Notes: generated by a model from the letters alone, not told the origin. DNA of 64,000 bases from Paenibacillus rubinfantis (GCF_001486505.1 NZ_LN909063.1:62001-126000); one strand, 5' to 3'. Shown: positions 50,185 to 58,668, numbered from the stretch's first letter. Translations and numbers: made by a program.

Positions 50185-50811
50185 TTAACGTTTACCCATT
50201 GCAGTCCGGGGATGATGAAACTGTTGGCGCGCGAGCTCAACCTCTGCCCTGATGACGCAGTCTTCAACATGATCGTTGAACAACCCCATCGCTTGCATGA
50301 AAGCGTACAACGTCGTCGGGCCGACGAATTTCCAGCCTTGCTTTTTGAGCTCTTTCGACAGCGCGATCGATAGCGTCGAAGTGGATGCTGTCTGCGGCTC
50401 CGCAAGTTGACTCCGGTCTGGCTCGTATTTCCAGAAGAAGGCGGCCAACGAGCCCTCCCGTTGGACCATCTCTTGCGCCCTCCGTGCATTGTTGATGACC
50501 GCCTCGATCTTGCCCGGATGGCGGATGATGCCTTTATTCCCGAGCAGACGATCTAGGTCGCGATCGGTATAGTCCGCGATTCGGTTAAAGTCAAAATCAT
50601 GGAATGCAGCACGGAAGTTCTCACGTTTCACAAGAATCGTTCGCCAACTCAGGCCCGATTGGAAGCCTTCCAGGCAGATCTTCTCGAATAACCGGCGATC
50701 GTCGTCGACCGGGAATCCCCATTCGGTATCGTGATAATCAAGAAATTCCGGGGCGGCGCCGCACCATCTGCAACGCGGTCTGCCGTCTGTTTCTGCAATT
50801 ATTGTATTCAT
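50185..50811 (-). CDS. tag: DNA-3-methyladenine glycosylase I
   Basis: A 208-residue HhH-related glycosylase. CRWCGAAPEFLDYHDTEWGF supplies the zinc-binding Cys/His and the family signature; SGLSWRTILVKRENFRAAF and YAFMQAMGLFNDHVEDC give further Tag signatures, the last with the C-terminal zinc ligand. It excises 3-methyladenine from alkylated DNA. I start at 50811 (AGGAGGA upstream); an ATG at 50826 is upstream. Confidence 0.92.
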   Translation of the reverse strand: MNTIIAETDGRPRCRWCGAAPEFLDYHDTEWGFPVDDDRRLFEKICLEGFQSGLSWRTILVKRENFRAAFHDFDFNRIADYTDRDLDRLLGNKGIIRHPGKIEAVINNARRAQEMVQREGSLAAFFWKYEPDRSQLAEPQTASTSTLSIALSKELKKQGWKFVGPTTLYAFMQAMGLFNDHVEDCVIRAEVELARQQFHHPRTAMGKR

Positions 50812-51109
50812 AGGCTTCCTCCTCATTCGAGTGTGCCAGCAGCGAGCTCAACCAGTCGCACATCTGTTCAACTTCATACCGTATAAACTTCTCGTTCCGA
50901 AAAGCTTGTGCCCACGTAGCGACGCCTTAGCTAGGGGCAAGGAGGGGCATCGCAAATTCGTTGGCTTCAGCCTCACTTTGTTACGGCCATCGGCTCATTT
51001 AAAATGATCCGCCAATGTTTATAATCATTTCAAGCTTTAGTTATTTAAAAAAACCATACGCACAACCTTCGTCATGGACACCTGTATATAGCACTGCTAT
51101 AATGGAGCT
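50812..51109. other. 298-bp intergenic region
   Basis: Divergent region between tag and tetR. Apart from the tetR promoter/operator (51075-51103), I see no recognisable element. Confidence 0.4.
51075..51103 (+). promoter_or_regulatory. tetR promoter with embedded operator
   Basis: TGGACA, 17-bp spacer, TATAAT (51098-51103). The palindrome TATAGCACTGCTATA (51087-51101) overlaps the -10. TATAAT is six bases before the ATG, predicting a leaderless transcript. Confidence 0.75.
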
Positions 51110-51661
51110 ATGAACACATATGACAAAATATTAGCAGCTGCTCTTCAGGTCCTCGAAGAGGAGGGTGGAGCCCAATTTTCGACTCGAGCCGTAACTGCGA
51201 TCGCGCAAGTTTCCGCTCCTACGCTCTATCACCATTTTGGTAATGCCGATGGACTCCTGAGTGCAGCTATAGTGGAAGCGTTCAAGCAATTATTTGAAAG
51301 TAAGATTACCGCTGTGGAGTCCACCGTTCCTGAGGTGGCTCTACGGCAAGGATGGGATGACTATGTCCGCTTTGCGGCTGCCCGTCCTCGGATTTATGCG
51401 GCGATGATGGGGCGGTTGCTCGAGGGCGCTCATATCGAGGCGGCGGATCAGTCGTACCAAGTACTAGTGCAAAATGTTCGCAGAGTTGCCGACGAAGGCA
51501 AATTGGCTGTGTCAACGCAGGCTGCGGCAGATCTAGTCTGGGCTTCTGCCAATACAGCCTCTTGGTTGTATGTAACGGCCCAAACCCGCAAAGTACCTCC
51601 ACCCCAGCCCGAAGTTGTTGATCTCATTCGAGAAAGCGTAATGCAGATCATTTTGAAGTGA
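51110..51661 (+). CDS. TetR-family regulator, probably leaderless
   Basis: A 183-residue regulator. QFSTRAVTAIAQVSAPTLYH, then HFGNADGLLSAAI, is the helix-turn-helix. The rest is the ligand domain. The start ATG lies at the predicted transcript start; a GGAG sits only two bases upstream and is too near to serve. The operator TATAGC-N3-GCTATA occurs once here and three times before the downstream SDR gene, giving a clear target. Confidence 0.92.
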   Translation: MNTYDKILAAALQVLEEEGGAQFSTRAVTAIAQVSAPTLYHHFGNADGLLSAAIVEAFKQLFESKITAVESTVPEVALRQGWDDYVRFAAARPRIYAAMMGRLLEGAHIEAADQSYQVLVQNVRRVADEGKLAVSTQAAADLVWASANTASWLYVTAQTRKVPPPQPEVVDLIRESVMQIILK

Positions 51662-51691
51662 AGCTTTAAAAAATAAGGAAGCATAAGAAGG

Positions 51692-51737
51692 ATCGTCTAT
51701 CTAACCTGGAACTTCAGGAGGAGGGCGATCTTTTTTA
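51692..51737 (+). terminator. Terminator of tetR
   Basis: GGATCG(T)C pairs with G(G)CGATC around a large loop, then TTTTTT. Confidence 0.6.
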
Positions 51738-51794
51738 TGTTAAGTGGATGCGAGCATAACATCCCATGAAATTGCTTTGTTCGAAAAATAAAAA

Positions 51795-51856
51795 TATAGC
51801 ACCGCTATAGACAACAGAGTATAGCGGTGCTATAATCCGTGTATAGCAGTGCTATA
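51795..51856. promoter_or_regulatory. Three TetR operators and promoter of the SDR gene
   Basis: TATAGC-N3-GCTATA palindromes at 51795-51809, 51820-51834 and 51842-51856. The middle copy overlaps a TATAAT (51831-51836) with TAGACA 17 bp upstream. Centres are 25 and 22 bp apart, so dimers would stack on similar helix faces. Confidence 0.85.
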
Positions 51857-51893
51857 GAGGGGTCCGTATCTTATCAAACCTAGGAGGGTTACT

Positions 51894-52742
51894 ATGTCAT
51901 TCCAAACTCAAGGATTGGTCGTCGTTACAGGAACGTCGAGCGGCATCGGTAGGGCTACCGCAGAGCAGCTTGCCGCTGAAGGATTTCATGTTTTAGCTGG
52001 GGTTCGTCGTCAGGAAGACGCCAACAAAATCAAACGCAAAAATATAGAGCCGGTGATCGTCGATGTTACCCAGGTCGACACACTAAAGGCGCTGGCCGAA
52101 CGGGTGGAGCAAGATCCGCTTGGTCGCCCTTTGAGGGCAGTGGTCAACAATGCCGGCATCGCCGTTAATGCACCCCTTGAGATGGTTCCCCTCGATGAGT
52201 TTCGCCGTCAGATCGAAGTCAGCGTGATCGGGCAGGTCGCGGTTATTCAGGCGCTTACCCCGGCCTTGCTGAATAGCGGCGGGCGCGTGGTCAATATCGG
52301 TTCGCTTGGGGGCAAGGTCTCCATGCCCGGCTTCGGAATTTATTCGGCTGCAAAGTATGCGATGGAAGCCATCAATGACAGTCTCCGCAGGGAGATGTCC
52401 TCGTTTGGCCTCAAGGTCATCATGATCACACCGGGTGGTGTCAGCACGGGCCTATCGGAGCAAGGGATTGCGACAGCGGAGCGGTTGGCCAAGTTAATGA
52501 CGCCGGACCAGCATAGGCGCCATGATCGTCTTTTTGACGCCGTGAAGGCTCAGGCCGAAGCATGGGCAACAGACGGTATTCGCCCTGAGAAGGTGGCGGC
52601 AGTGGTTTCACGAGCAATCCACATCAATAAGCCGCGCACCCGCTATACAGTCGGTCGTGATTCGGCCCTGCTGACCCGACTGGTCCGTATTCTCCCAGAC
52701 AAACTTCTCGATCGGATGCTCCGCAGCCAGATGAACCTGTAG
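51894..52742 (+). CDS. Short-chain dehydrogenase
   Basis: A 282-residue classical SDR. VVTGTSSGIGRATAEQL, VNNAGIAVNAPLE, VNIGSLGGKV and YSAAKYAMEAINDSLRREMS carry the cofactor loop and active-site residues. It resembles retinol-dehydrogenase-like SDRs. TAGGAGGGTTACT precedes ATG. It is repressed, by inference, by the TetR protein encoded at 51110 through three operators; induction by that regulator's ligand would suggest detoxification. Confidence 0.93.
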   Translation: MSFQTQGLVVVTGTSSGIGRATAEQLAAEGFHVLAGVRRQEDANKIKRKNIEPVIVDVTQVDTLKALAERVEQDPLGRPLRAVVNNAGIAVNAPLEMVPLDEFRRQIEVSVIGQVAVIQALTPALLNSGGRVVNIGSLGGKVSMPGFGIYSAAKYAMEAINDSLRREMSSFGLKVIMITPGGVSTGLSEQGIATAERLAKLMTPDQHRRHDRLFDAVKAQAEAWATDGIRPEKVAAVVSRAIHINKPRTRYTVGRDSALLTRLVRILPDKLLDRMLRSQMNL

Positions 52743-52764
52743 TAACGGGAGGACCAATGATGTC

Positions 52765-52932
52765 ATGTCAGCGTTGACGGGCGCAGGCTTTGATGACTCA
52801 CTTGAGGATACGGTTGCTATTATGGACGCCATGAAGCGGTATCCGAATTCAATCGCAAAAGCTTGGGATCAATCCCAAACGCGCCGTTTAAATGTGGTTC
52901 GTCATAATGTTCTTGCGGACCAAGGGCTTTAA
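52765..52932 (+). CDS. Small protein of unknown function
   Basis: A 55-residue open frame beginning MSALTGAGFDDSLEDTVAIM and ending VLADQGL. GGGAGGA lies 10 bases upstream. It sits between the SDR and monooxygenase genes in the same direction with short gaps, so it is probably in the operon. It may be real or a remnant; no family recognised. Confidence 0.4.
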   Translation: MSALTGAGFDDSLEDTVAIMDAMKRYPNSIAKAWDQSQTRRLNVVRHNVLADQGL

Positions 52933-52968
52933 TCGAAAAATACTATTGATAAATTTGGAGGAATTCGC

Positions 52969-53292
52969 ATGAACGATACGAAGAACCGTTACGTTACCGT
53001 ACTCTGGGAGGCGAGAGCTAAGGCGGGGAGAGAAGCCGAGATGAAGGCATTCATGACTGCTGCTGTCACCCCGTCGCGCAACGACCAGGGCAACATTGAC
53101 TATGAGGCTCACGAGGTAGAGGGCCAGCCTGGCACATTCATCATCTACGAGCGCTGGGAAAACCAGGATGCTCTGGATCGGCATTTAAACGCCCCGCGAA
53201 TGCAGGAACTGGTCCCCCAGCTCTTGGAGCTGATGGAGGGATCCATTGAGGAAGGGATTCGGATCCTGCAGCCGTTCCGCCCAACGCGGTAA
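52969..53292 (+). CDS. Antibiotic biosynthesis monooxygenase (ABM/YgiN-like)
   Basis: A 107-residue ferredoxin-like dimeric alpha+beta barrel protein. YVTVLWEARAKAGREAEMKA, then NIDYEAHEVEGQPGTFIIYE, and ERWENQDALDRHLNAPRMQE are typical. YgiN-type members act on quinols; others degrade heme or polyketide precursors. Lies in the same direction as the SDR and may share its TetR-controlled promoter. Confidence 0.88.
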   Translation: MNDTKNRYVTVLWEARAKAGREAEMKAFMTAAVTPSRNDQGNIDYEAHEVEGQPGTFIIYERWENQDALDRHLNAPRMQELVPQLLELMEGSIEEGIRILQPFRPTR

Positions 53293-53320
53293 AATTGAAT
53301 ACGGGGCAGGAACGACTAAT

Positions 53321-53363
53321 AAATAAGGAAGCTCGCTGTCACTGCAGCGATCTTCCTTATTTC
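53321..53363. terminator. Bidirectional terminator
   Basis: AAATAAGGAAG pairs with CTTCCTTATTT, with inner GCTG/CAGC pairing; it lies between the converging monooxygenase and epimerase-like genes. Confidence 0.8.
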
Positions 53364-54257
53364 CTATTTGTTGAAGTAGTGGCCCTGTTCAAGGTCTGAG
53401 ATCAGCGCAGGGTGCACCGGCTGCCATCCTAAGCGTTCGCGGGTCAACGCACTTGACGCGGGATTATCCGTGGAAGCGGCAAAGGAGAGCCACCCGAAGT
53501 GAGCGGCTGCCTCTTCAGAGGTGATGCTGAGTACCGGCAGGTTTAGGTGACGACCGATGATTCCGGCAATATCCCGGAAGGGCACTCCCTCGTCGGCGAC
53601 CCCGTGATAGACAGCTCCCGAGTCGCCCTTTTCAAGCGCCAGTCTGAAAAGACGAGCGGCATCCAACTGATGTACGGCAGGCCACCGGTTGGAACCATCC
53701 CCTATATAGGCCGAAACCCCTTTTTGGCGTGCGATCCCGATGAGCGTTGGTACGAAGCCCTGCTCGCCCTCCCCATGTACGGAAGGTGCCAGACGGACGA
53801 CCGAGGATCGTACTCCGTGCTCCGCCAGCGCCAGCGCGGCCTCCTCAGAGCGTCGCGGTGTAGATTGCGTTGACGCTTGTTCTTCCGTCCCGAGGATTCC
53901 CGGTGTAAGCATCAACGTGCCCGAGGTGGCCACGAAGGGTTTCCCGGTGCCTTGAAGCGCCGCTCCCATGGCCTCGATGGCCAAACGGTCAGCCGCTGCA
54001 GCCGCCTCAAAGCTGGCGAAATCGTGTTTGAAGGCCAAATGAATGACCCCGTCCGCGGATCCGGCGCCTTCTCGCAAGCTGTTAAGGTCATCGAGGTCGC
54101 CTTTGTGCACTTCGGCACCGGCTGCTATCAACGCGGCGACGGACTTATCCGAACGGGCAAGTCCCACCACCTGATGCCCCGCATTGAGAAGTTCACGTAC
54201 GACGGCAGAACCGATAAACCCCGTTGCTCCAGTTACAAATACACGCATCATATCCAT
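53364..54257 (-). CDS. NAD(P)-dependent extended SDR (nucleoside-diphosphate-sugar-epimerase type)
   Basis: A 297-residue protein. RVFVTGATGFIGSAVVRELL is the cofactor loop; GAGSADGVIHLAFKHDFASF resembles YwnB/dTDP-sugar reductase types. The usual YxxxK is not clear, so the reaction is uncertain. Start preceded by GAGGTG at 5 bases (in-frame Met at 54248 also possible). Divergent from TetR at 54429 across a region rich in TTAACTAA half-sites. Confidence 0.85.
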   Translation of the reverse strand: MDMMRVFVTGATGFIGSAVVRELLNAGHQVVGLARSDKSVAALIAAGAEVHKGDLDDLNSLREGAGSADGVIHLAFKHDFASFEAAAAADRLAIEAMGAALQGTGKPFVATSGTLMLTPGILGTEEQASTQSTPRRSEEAALALAEHGVRSSVVRLAPSVHGEGEQGFVPTLIGIARQKGVSAYIGDGSNRWPAVHQLDAARLFRLALEKGDSGAVYHGVADEGVPFRDIAGIIGRHLNLPVLSITSEEAAAHFGWLSFAASTDNPASSALTRERLGWQPVHPALISDLEQGHYFNK

Positions 54258-54327
54258 CCTTTCACCTCAAAGGCATGATTAGTTACAGGACCGATTATAC
54301 GACAAGAAATTTGTAAAGTAAACTAAA

Positions 54328-54344
54328 TTAACTAAATTAGTTAA
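54328..54344. promoter_or_regulatory. Probable TetR operator with repeated half-sites
   Basis: TTAACTAAATTAGTTAA is a near-perfect palindrome; further AACTAA and CAGTTAA half-sites fill 54320-54365 in the divergent gap. Confidence 0.65.
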
Positions 54345-54428
54345 GTTAATTAAATCAGTTAATATCATTTGTCGTTCCACCGATTTTGCTATACTATGGT
54401 GAAGTAAGCATCAAAGGAGGCTTAAGTC

Positions 54429-55070
54429 TTGAGAAAACCGTTGAGTGCAAATCACTATATGAATAAAATTAAGCCGATCGTTCGAAAAACCAGGTTTAGC
54501 CAATTGAGAATCGACGATATCGCTAAATATATGGATATTAGTAAGGTGACGCTGTATAAGCATTTTTCATCCAAAGAGGAGATCATCGAACAGGTGGTCA
54601 ACTATGAAGTGGAATACTTGCAGCAGGCGGATCTCGTGGTCCATGATGTTTCTCTTCCTTTTGTAGATCGCTTTCAACAAACCTTTCTGCAGTCGTTGCT
54701 GTGCGTTGTTTATATCTCGGACTTGTTCCTGCAAGATCTCAAGGACTTTTATCCGATGCTGTACGATAAGCTGATTATGGCCCAGCAAAATCGAAATAAA
54801 AGTTTGCAGCATTTTTTTGAAGCCGGAATGGACCAGAAGGTGTTTAACCGAATGAATGCCGTGCTGTCCTTGGTGCAAGATGACGCCACCCTGCGGCGCA
54901 TTATGGAACCGACCTTTAGTATTCAATGGGTGGATCTCACTTTGAAACAGGCCATTATTGAATACTATAAGATGAAGAAGTATCAAATGATTCGGCCGGA
55001 ACATCTGGAAACGATAGATGACGCTAATCTTGAAAGTCAGGTTGTGGAAATTCTACAAACGATCTCGTGA
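54429..55070 (+). CDS. TetR-family regulator
   Basis: A 213-residue regulator starting at TTG 54429, 8 bases after AAAGGAGG. Helix-turn-helix: LRIDDIAKYMDISKVTLYKH, then FSSKEEIIEQVV. Divergent from the extended SDR, likely its target. Followed within 50 bp by a DUF6953-type gene and a WYL regulator in the same direction. Confidence 0.92.
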   Translation: MRKPLSANHYMNKIKPIVRKTRFSQLRIDDIAKYMDISKVTLYKHFSSKEEIIEQVVNYEVEYLQQADLVVHDVSLPFVDRFQQTFLQSLLCVVYISDLFLQDLKDFYPMLYDKLIMAQQNRNKSLQHFFEAGMDQKVFNRMNAVLSLVQDDATLRRIMEPTFSIQWVDLTLKQAIIEYYKMKKYQMIRPEHLETIDDANLESQVVEILQTIS

Positions 55071-55111
55071 CCGCAATGATGCGGATGCGTAATGGAAAGG
55101 ATCAGAATCTT

Positions 55112-55345
55112 ATGGAAACCGCGCAGGATGTGGCAGAATGGATGGTCAAGGAAATCAGATTTACGGGGACGCTATACCAGACAGATGCGATCGAATATGT
55201 AAAGACCCATTTCGGCGAACAATTCGTATTCGTGAATGACAATGGAAATGCATCGCTGTCGAAAGAGGTGAAAAAGGCTTTTCGCAAGCTCCACGGCGGC
55301 AGAATCGCTTGGGACCGCGACGGATTTTTTTGGGCTTGGACCTGA
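55112..55345 (+). CDS. DUF6953-type small protein
   Basis: A 77-residue protein: METAQDVAEWMVKEIRFTGT, then QTDAIEYVKTHFGEQFVFVN and ending GGRIAWDRDGFFWAWT. Resembles a small winged-helix-like family of unknown function. Start chosen at 55112 with AAAGGA upstream; upstream in-frame GTG at 55067 is possible. Confidence 0.7.
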   Translation: METAQDVAEWMVKEIRFTGTLYQTDAIEYVKTHFGEQFVFVNDNGNASLSKEVKKAFRKLHGGRIAWDRDGFFWAWT

Positions 55346-55380
55346 TTCAACATGCCATATTTGTTACAAGGGAGCCGTAC

Positions 55381-56328
55381 ATGAACAAAACAGATCGGTT
55401 GTTAGCCATCGTGCTGGAGCTGCAAGGCAGGCGAGTGGTACGTGCTGAGGATTTGGCAGCACAATTTGAAACCAGCGTGAGGACCATCTATCGCGATATT
55501 CAGGCGCTTAGTGAAGCAGGCGTTCCGATTGCAGGTACTCCAGGCACAGGGTATTCCTTAATGGAGGGATATTTCCTGCCCCCGATCCGTTTTACCATCG
55601 AGGAAGCTGTGACCTTGCTGATTGGAATGGATTTTGTCGAGCAACGATTTGATGATGCCTATCGGGATAGAGCTATTGGGGCTAGGAAAAAAATTGAGGT
55701 TACGCTATCAGACAGTGTCCGCCGCGAGACCTCCCGGATCCGCAAGTCGCTGCGTTTGCTCCCTCCTGGCAAACGCCCAGCTTCGTCAAACGAAAGGGAG
55801 AATCTCGATAAGATCCGCCGAGCACTACTCGATGGGCGAAAGATCCGTTTTCATTATTCGAAAGGTATTCCGGATTCCACAGGAAGCCGCCATAGCGAAC
55901 GTACCGTCGCTCCCTATGGCCTTGTTCTTGTTGAAGGGTCTTGGATGCTTGTGGCCCGGTGTGACCTCCGTCAAGACATTCGCCATTTCCGGTTGTCCCG
56001 GATGGCTGAACTGATTGAACTAGATGAACGATTTGAGCTTCCGGAGCATTTTGATATAGGGGAGTATACCCCTGTTGACGATCGTCAATTGCGGGTATGC
56101 CTTCGGTTTAACCCTGATCTTGCAGCTAAAGTGAAGGAAACGAACTACCACTTCGTAGAGGACATGAAAGAGCATCCAGAAGGATTGGATGTGGTCTTAC
56201 GCGTACGCCAGCCGGATGAATTGCTGACCTGGGTGCTTGGCTGGGGAGCGGACGTCCTGGTATTGGAACCTGAATCCTTTCGAGATCGGATTCGGGAGGA
56301 AGCCCAAAAAATGCTAAACCGCTACTGA
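55381..56328 (+). CDS. WYL-domain transcriptional regulator (YafY type)
   Basis: A 315-residue regulator. Winged HTH_11: VVRAEDLAAQFETSVRTIYR, then DIQALSEAGVPIAGTPGTGY. WYL domain: TVAPYGLVLVEGSWMLVARC. WCX C-terminus. AGGGAG precedes the ATG. A VOC-family gene follows, so the pairing WYL + VOC seen at 38036/39047 recurs here, this time in tandem. Confidence 0.92.
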   Translation: MNKTDRLLAIVLELQGRRVVRAEDLAAQFETSVRTIYRDIQALSEAGVPIAGTPGTGYSLMEGYFLPPIRFTIEEAVTLLIGMDFVEQRFDDAYRDRAIGARKKIEVTLSDSVRRETSRIRKSLRLLPPGKRPASSNERENLDKIRRALLDGRKIRFHYSKGIPDSTGSRHSERTVAPYGLVLVEGSWMLVARCDLRQDIRHFRLSRMAELIELDERFELPEHFDIGEYTPVDDRQLRVCLRFNPDLAAKVKETNYHFVEDMKEHPEGLDVVLRVRQPDELLTWVLGWGADVLVLEPESFRDRIREEAQKMLNRY

Positions 56329-56354
56329 CATGATGTTGTCAGTAGCGGTTTTTT
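56317..56354 (+). terminator. Terminator overlapping the WYL stop codon
   Basis: AACCGCTACTGACA pairs with TGTCAGTAGCGGTT, followed by TTTTTATAAT. The first arm lies in the last codons of the gene. Confidence 0.88.
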
Positions 56355-56392
56355 ATAATGGTGGAAATCGAAACTAGGAAGGATGATATCTT

Positions 56393-56797
56393 GTGAATTT
56401 CGCTTCGGTACGCATGATTACAGACAACGTGGATCGTCTCGTCGAGTTCTATGAGAACGTTACGGGGGTGTCGGCAGAACGACCCGCTCCCGTTTTTGCC
56501 GAGTTCGTCTTGCCTTCATGCACCCTTGCCATCGGCCACACCCAGACGACGCAGCTATTCGGTGCCGATTCCGCTGTGGGGGCCCATAATCGCACGGTCA
56601 TTCTGGAGTTCCGCGTCGCTGATGTCGAGGCCGAATATGTGCGCTTGAAGGCAGTTGTCGAGGATTGGGTAAAGGAGCCAACCACGATGCCGTGGGGGAA
56701 CCGTTCGATGCTGTTCCGCGATCCCGACGGCAACTTGCTTAACTTCTTTCAGCCGGTTACCGAGGATGCGATGAAACGGTTTAGTGGTAGATCCTAA
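56393..56797 (+). CDS. VOC-family (glyoxalase/dioxygenase-like) protein
   Basis: A 134-residue protein starting at GTG 56393 after AGGAAGGAT. FASVRMITDNVDRLVEFYEN opens it; WGNRSMLFRDPDGNLLNFFQ closes it, with the family metal-ligand Glu replaced by Asn/Phe context, so catalysis is uncertain. Confidence 0.85.
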   Translation: MNFASVRMITDNVDRLVEFYENVTGVSAERPAPVFAEFVLPSCTLAIGHTQTTQLFGADSAVGAHNRTVILEFRVADVEAEYVRLKAVVEDWVKEPTTMPWGNRSMLFRDPDGNLLNFFQPVTEDAMKRFSGRS

Positions 56798-56803
56798 AAA
56801 ACC

Positions 56804-56847
56804 AAGCCTGGGATGGGAATTTTTACTTGCCTTTCCCAGGCTTTTCT
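56804..56847 (+). terminator. Terminator of the VOC gene
   Basis: AAGCCTGGGA pairs with TCCCAGGCTT around a 20-base loop, then TTCTG. Confidence 0.75.
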
Positions 56848-56857
56848 GTTATTTTGA

Positions 56858-56890
56858 TAGTAACAAAATGTTATTAACAGTATGTTACTA
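56858..56890. promoter_or_regulatory. Probable NrtR operator upstream of pnuC
   Basis: A 33-bp inverted repeat: TAGTAACA-N3-TGTTA facing TAACA-N3-TGTTACTA. It lies 34 bp before the pnuC start. The operon encodes an NrtR protein, so autoregulation is expected. Confidence 0.75.
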
Positions 56891-56923
56891 AGTTTTGCGA
56901 GGTACAAAACGGAGGGATGCAAC

Positions 56924-57601
56924 TTGAAAAGGGTTGTGGGTGGCTGGAATTTATTTGAGATCGTTTGGTTGCTGTTGTTTTCCTCGATCGCGGTCGGGTT
57001 TACGGTGATTTCCAAGGACTCTTTATTTGGATTTACGGTTTTTATAACCGGGGTGTTATGCGTCGTGCTGGCGGCGAAGGGCAACCTGATGAGTTATGTG
57101 TTTGGGATGTACAATACGGTAGGGTACGCTTATTTGGCTTATACCAACGGGTTGTTTGGAGAGGTGATGCTGAACGTGTTGTTCTTCGTGCCGATGAACG
57201 TGATTGGTTTCCTGATGTGGAGAAAAAACCGCCCAGGCGGCAAGCTAACCATGCGTCAGCTGGACTTTCGAGGTCTGCTCCTCGTTGGGGGGATTTGTGT
57301 GGTAGGTTGTTTGCTACTAGGCTTTGGCCTTTCGTTTATTCCGGGACAGAACTCACCTTATATTGATGCCACGACGACGGTGTTGTCGATTGTGGCTACC
57401 TTCTTAATGGTGAATCGATTTAAAGAACAATGGCTGGTTTATATTGTGTTAAACCTGTTTACGGTGCTGTTGTGGGCGATCCGGATGATGGAGGGCAGCA
57501 GCGAAGGTTTGCTGATGATCGTGATGTGGAGTGCGTATCTGGTTAACGCGGGTTACGGCTACTATATCTGGAACAAAGGGGTTAAGGAGGTAGCAGCATG
57601 A
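56924..57601 (+). CDS. pnuC: Nicotinamide riboside transporter
   Basis: A 225-residue membrane protein with seven predicted helices. Start TTG 56924, 7 bases after GGAGGG. The PnuC signatures YVFGMYNTVGYAYLAYTNGL, NVLFFVPMNVIGFLMWRKN and EQWLVYIVLNLFTVLLWAIR are clear. It imports nicotinamide riboside for NAD synthesis. Overlaps the next gene (ATGA), which encodes the enzyme that phosphorylates and adenylates the imported riboside. Confidence 0.9.
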   Translation: MKRVVGGWNLFEIVWLLLFSSIAVGFTVISKDSLFGFTVFITGVLCVVLAAKGNLMSYVFGMYNTVGYAYLAYTNGLFGEVMLNVLFFVPMNVIGFLMWRKNRPGGKLTMRQLDFRGLLLVGGICVVGCLLLGFGLSFIPGQNSPYIDATTTVLSIVATFLMVNRFKEQWLVYIVLNLFTVLLWAIRMMEGSSEGLLMIVMWSAYLVNAGYGYYIWNKGVKEVAA

Positions 57602-58608
57602 AAAAGCTAGGATTAACGCTGGGGAAGTTTGCCCCGCTGCATAAAGGGCATCAGTTCATGATCGAAACGGCGCTGCAGGAGGTTGATGAACTGATCGTGG
57701 TCATCTATGAGACGACGGTGACGCCAATTCCGCTGCAGATCCGGGCCAACTGGATCCGTCAGCTGTATCCGGAAGTCCGGGTGATCGAAGCCTGGGATGG
57801 TCCGGACGGGTATTCGGATGACCGAGAGCATGAGATTCGGGAAGAGCAGTATATCCTTGGTTTGCTGAATGGCGAGCAAGTGACGCATTTTTACTCGAGC
57901 GAGTTTTATGGTAAACATATGAGCCTCGCTTTAGGGGCGACCGACCGGCGGGTCGACGAAGCCCGCAAGCGGGTTCCGATCTCGGCAACGATGGTCCGTT
58001 CCGACCCCTATAAGTACAGGGAGTTTGTAAGTGATCTCGTGTACCGGGACTTGATCACGAAAGTGGTCTTTGTGGGCGCGATGTCGACGGGGAAGTCGAC
58101 GATCACCGAAGCGCTGGCGCAGCGGTATCACACGACCTTCGCCAGCGAATACGGGCGCGATTATTGGGCCGAGCATCAGGTGGACCGCAGAATCAGCCTA
58201 GAAGCGTTCGATGAAATCGCGGTAGGCCACATCGAGCGGGAGGCGGCGGCATTGCTTGAGGCAAACCGATACCTGTTCGTCGATACGAATGCGATTACTA
58301 CGTATATGTACGCCCTGGATTACCACGGCCGTGCCCCCGAGTTATTAACCCGGTTGGCTCTGGAGAATGCGCAGCGCTACGACCTGTTCTTCTTATGCGA
58401 CGACGACATTCCCTATGATGACACCTGGGACCGCAGCGGGGATCAGAAGCGGCATGTTTTTCACAAACAGATTATTGCGGACTTGAAGGCCCGGCGGATT
58501 CCTTACCTTACGCTGCGGGGCAGCCTTGAGGAGCGTATGCGCAAAGTCGACGAGGTGCTGGCAAAATTCGAGCCTTATCAGAACTATTTCGGGGAGTTAC
58601 ACGGTTAG
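57598..58608 (+). CDS. nadR: NadR-type NMN adenylyltransferase / ribosylnicotinamide kinase
   Basis: A 336-residue bifunctional enzyme. The N-terminal adenylyltransferase domain has GKFAPLHKGH (HxGH at 15-18) and ISATMVR (128-134). The C-terminal kinase has a Walker A GAMSTGKST (160-168) and ASEYGRDYW. Unlike enterobacterial NadR it lacks the N-terminal helix-turn-helix repressor domain, consistent with regulation being supplied by the separate NrtR. Four-base overlap with pnuC. Confidence 0.9.
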   Translation: MKKLGLTLGKFAPLHKGHQFMIETALQEVDELIVVIYETTVTPIPLQIRANWIRQLYPEVRVIEAWDGPDGYSDDREHEIREEQYILGLLNGEQVTHFYSSEFYGKHMSLALGATDRRVDEARKRVPISATMVRSDPYKYREFVSDLVYRDLITKVVFVGAMSTGKSTITEALAQRYHTTFASEYGRDYWAEHQVDRRISLEAFDEIAVGHIEREAAALLEANRYLFVDTNAITTYMYALDYHGRAPELLTRLALENAQRYDLFFLCDDDIPYDDTWDRSGDQKRHVFHKQIIADLKARRIPYLTLRGSLEERMRKVDEVLAKFEPYQNYFGELHG

Positions 58609-58668
58609 GATGAGGTGTAAGGTAAAGAGCTAAGTTCAGAAATGATACAAAACAAGGAGGCACTCCCA

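Noticed and set aside
55363..55384. GGGAGCCGTACATGAAC as a seventh rlmH-end-like site
   Set aside because: Only weakly similar to the degenerate site 5, and fully explained as ribosome site plus start codon of the WYL gene.
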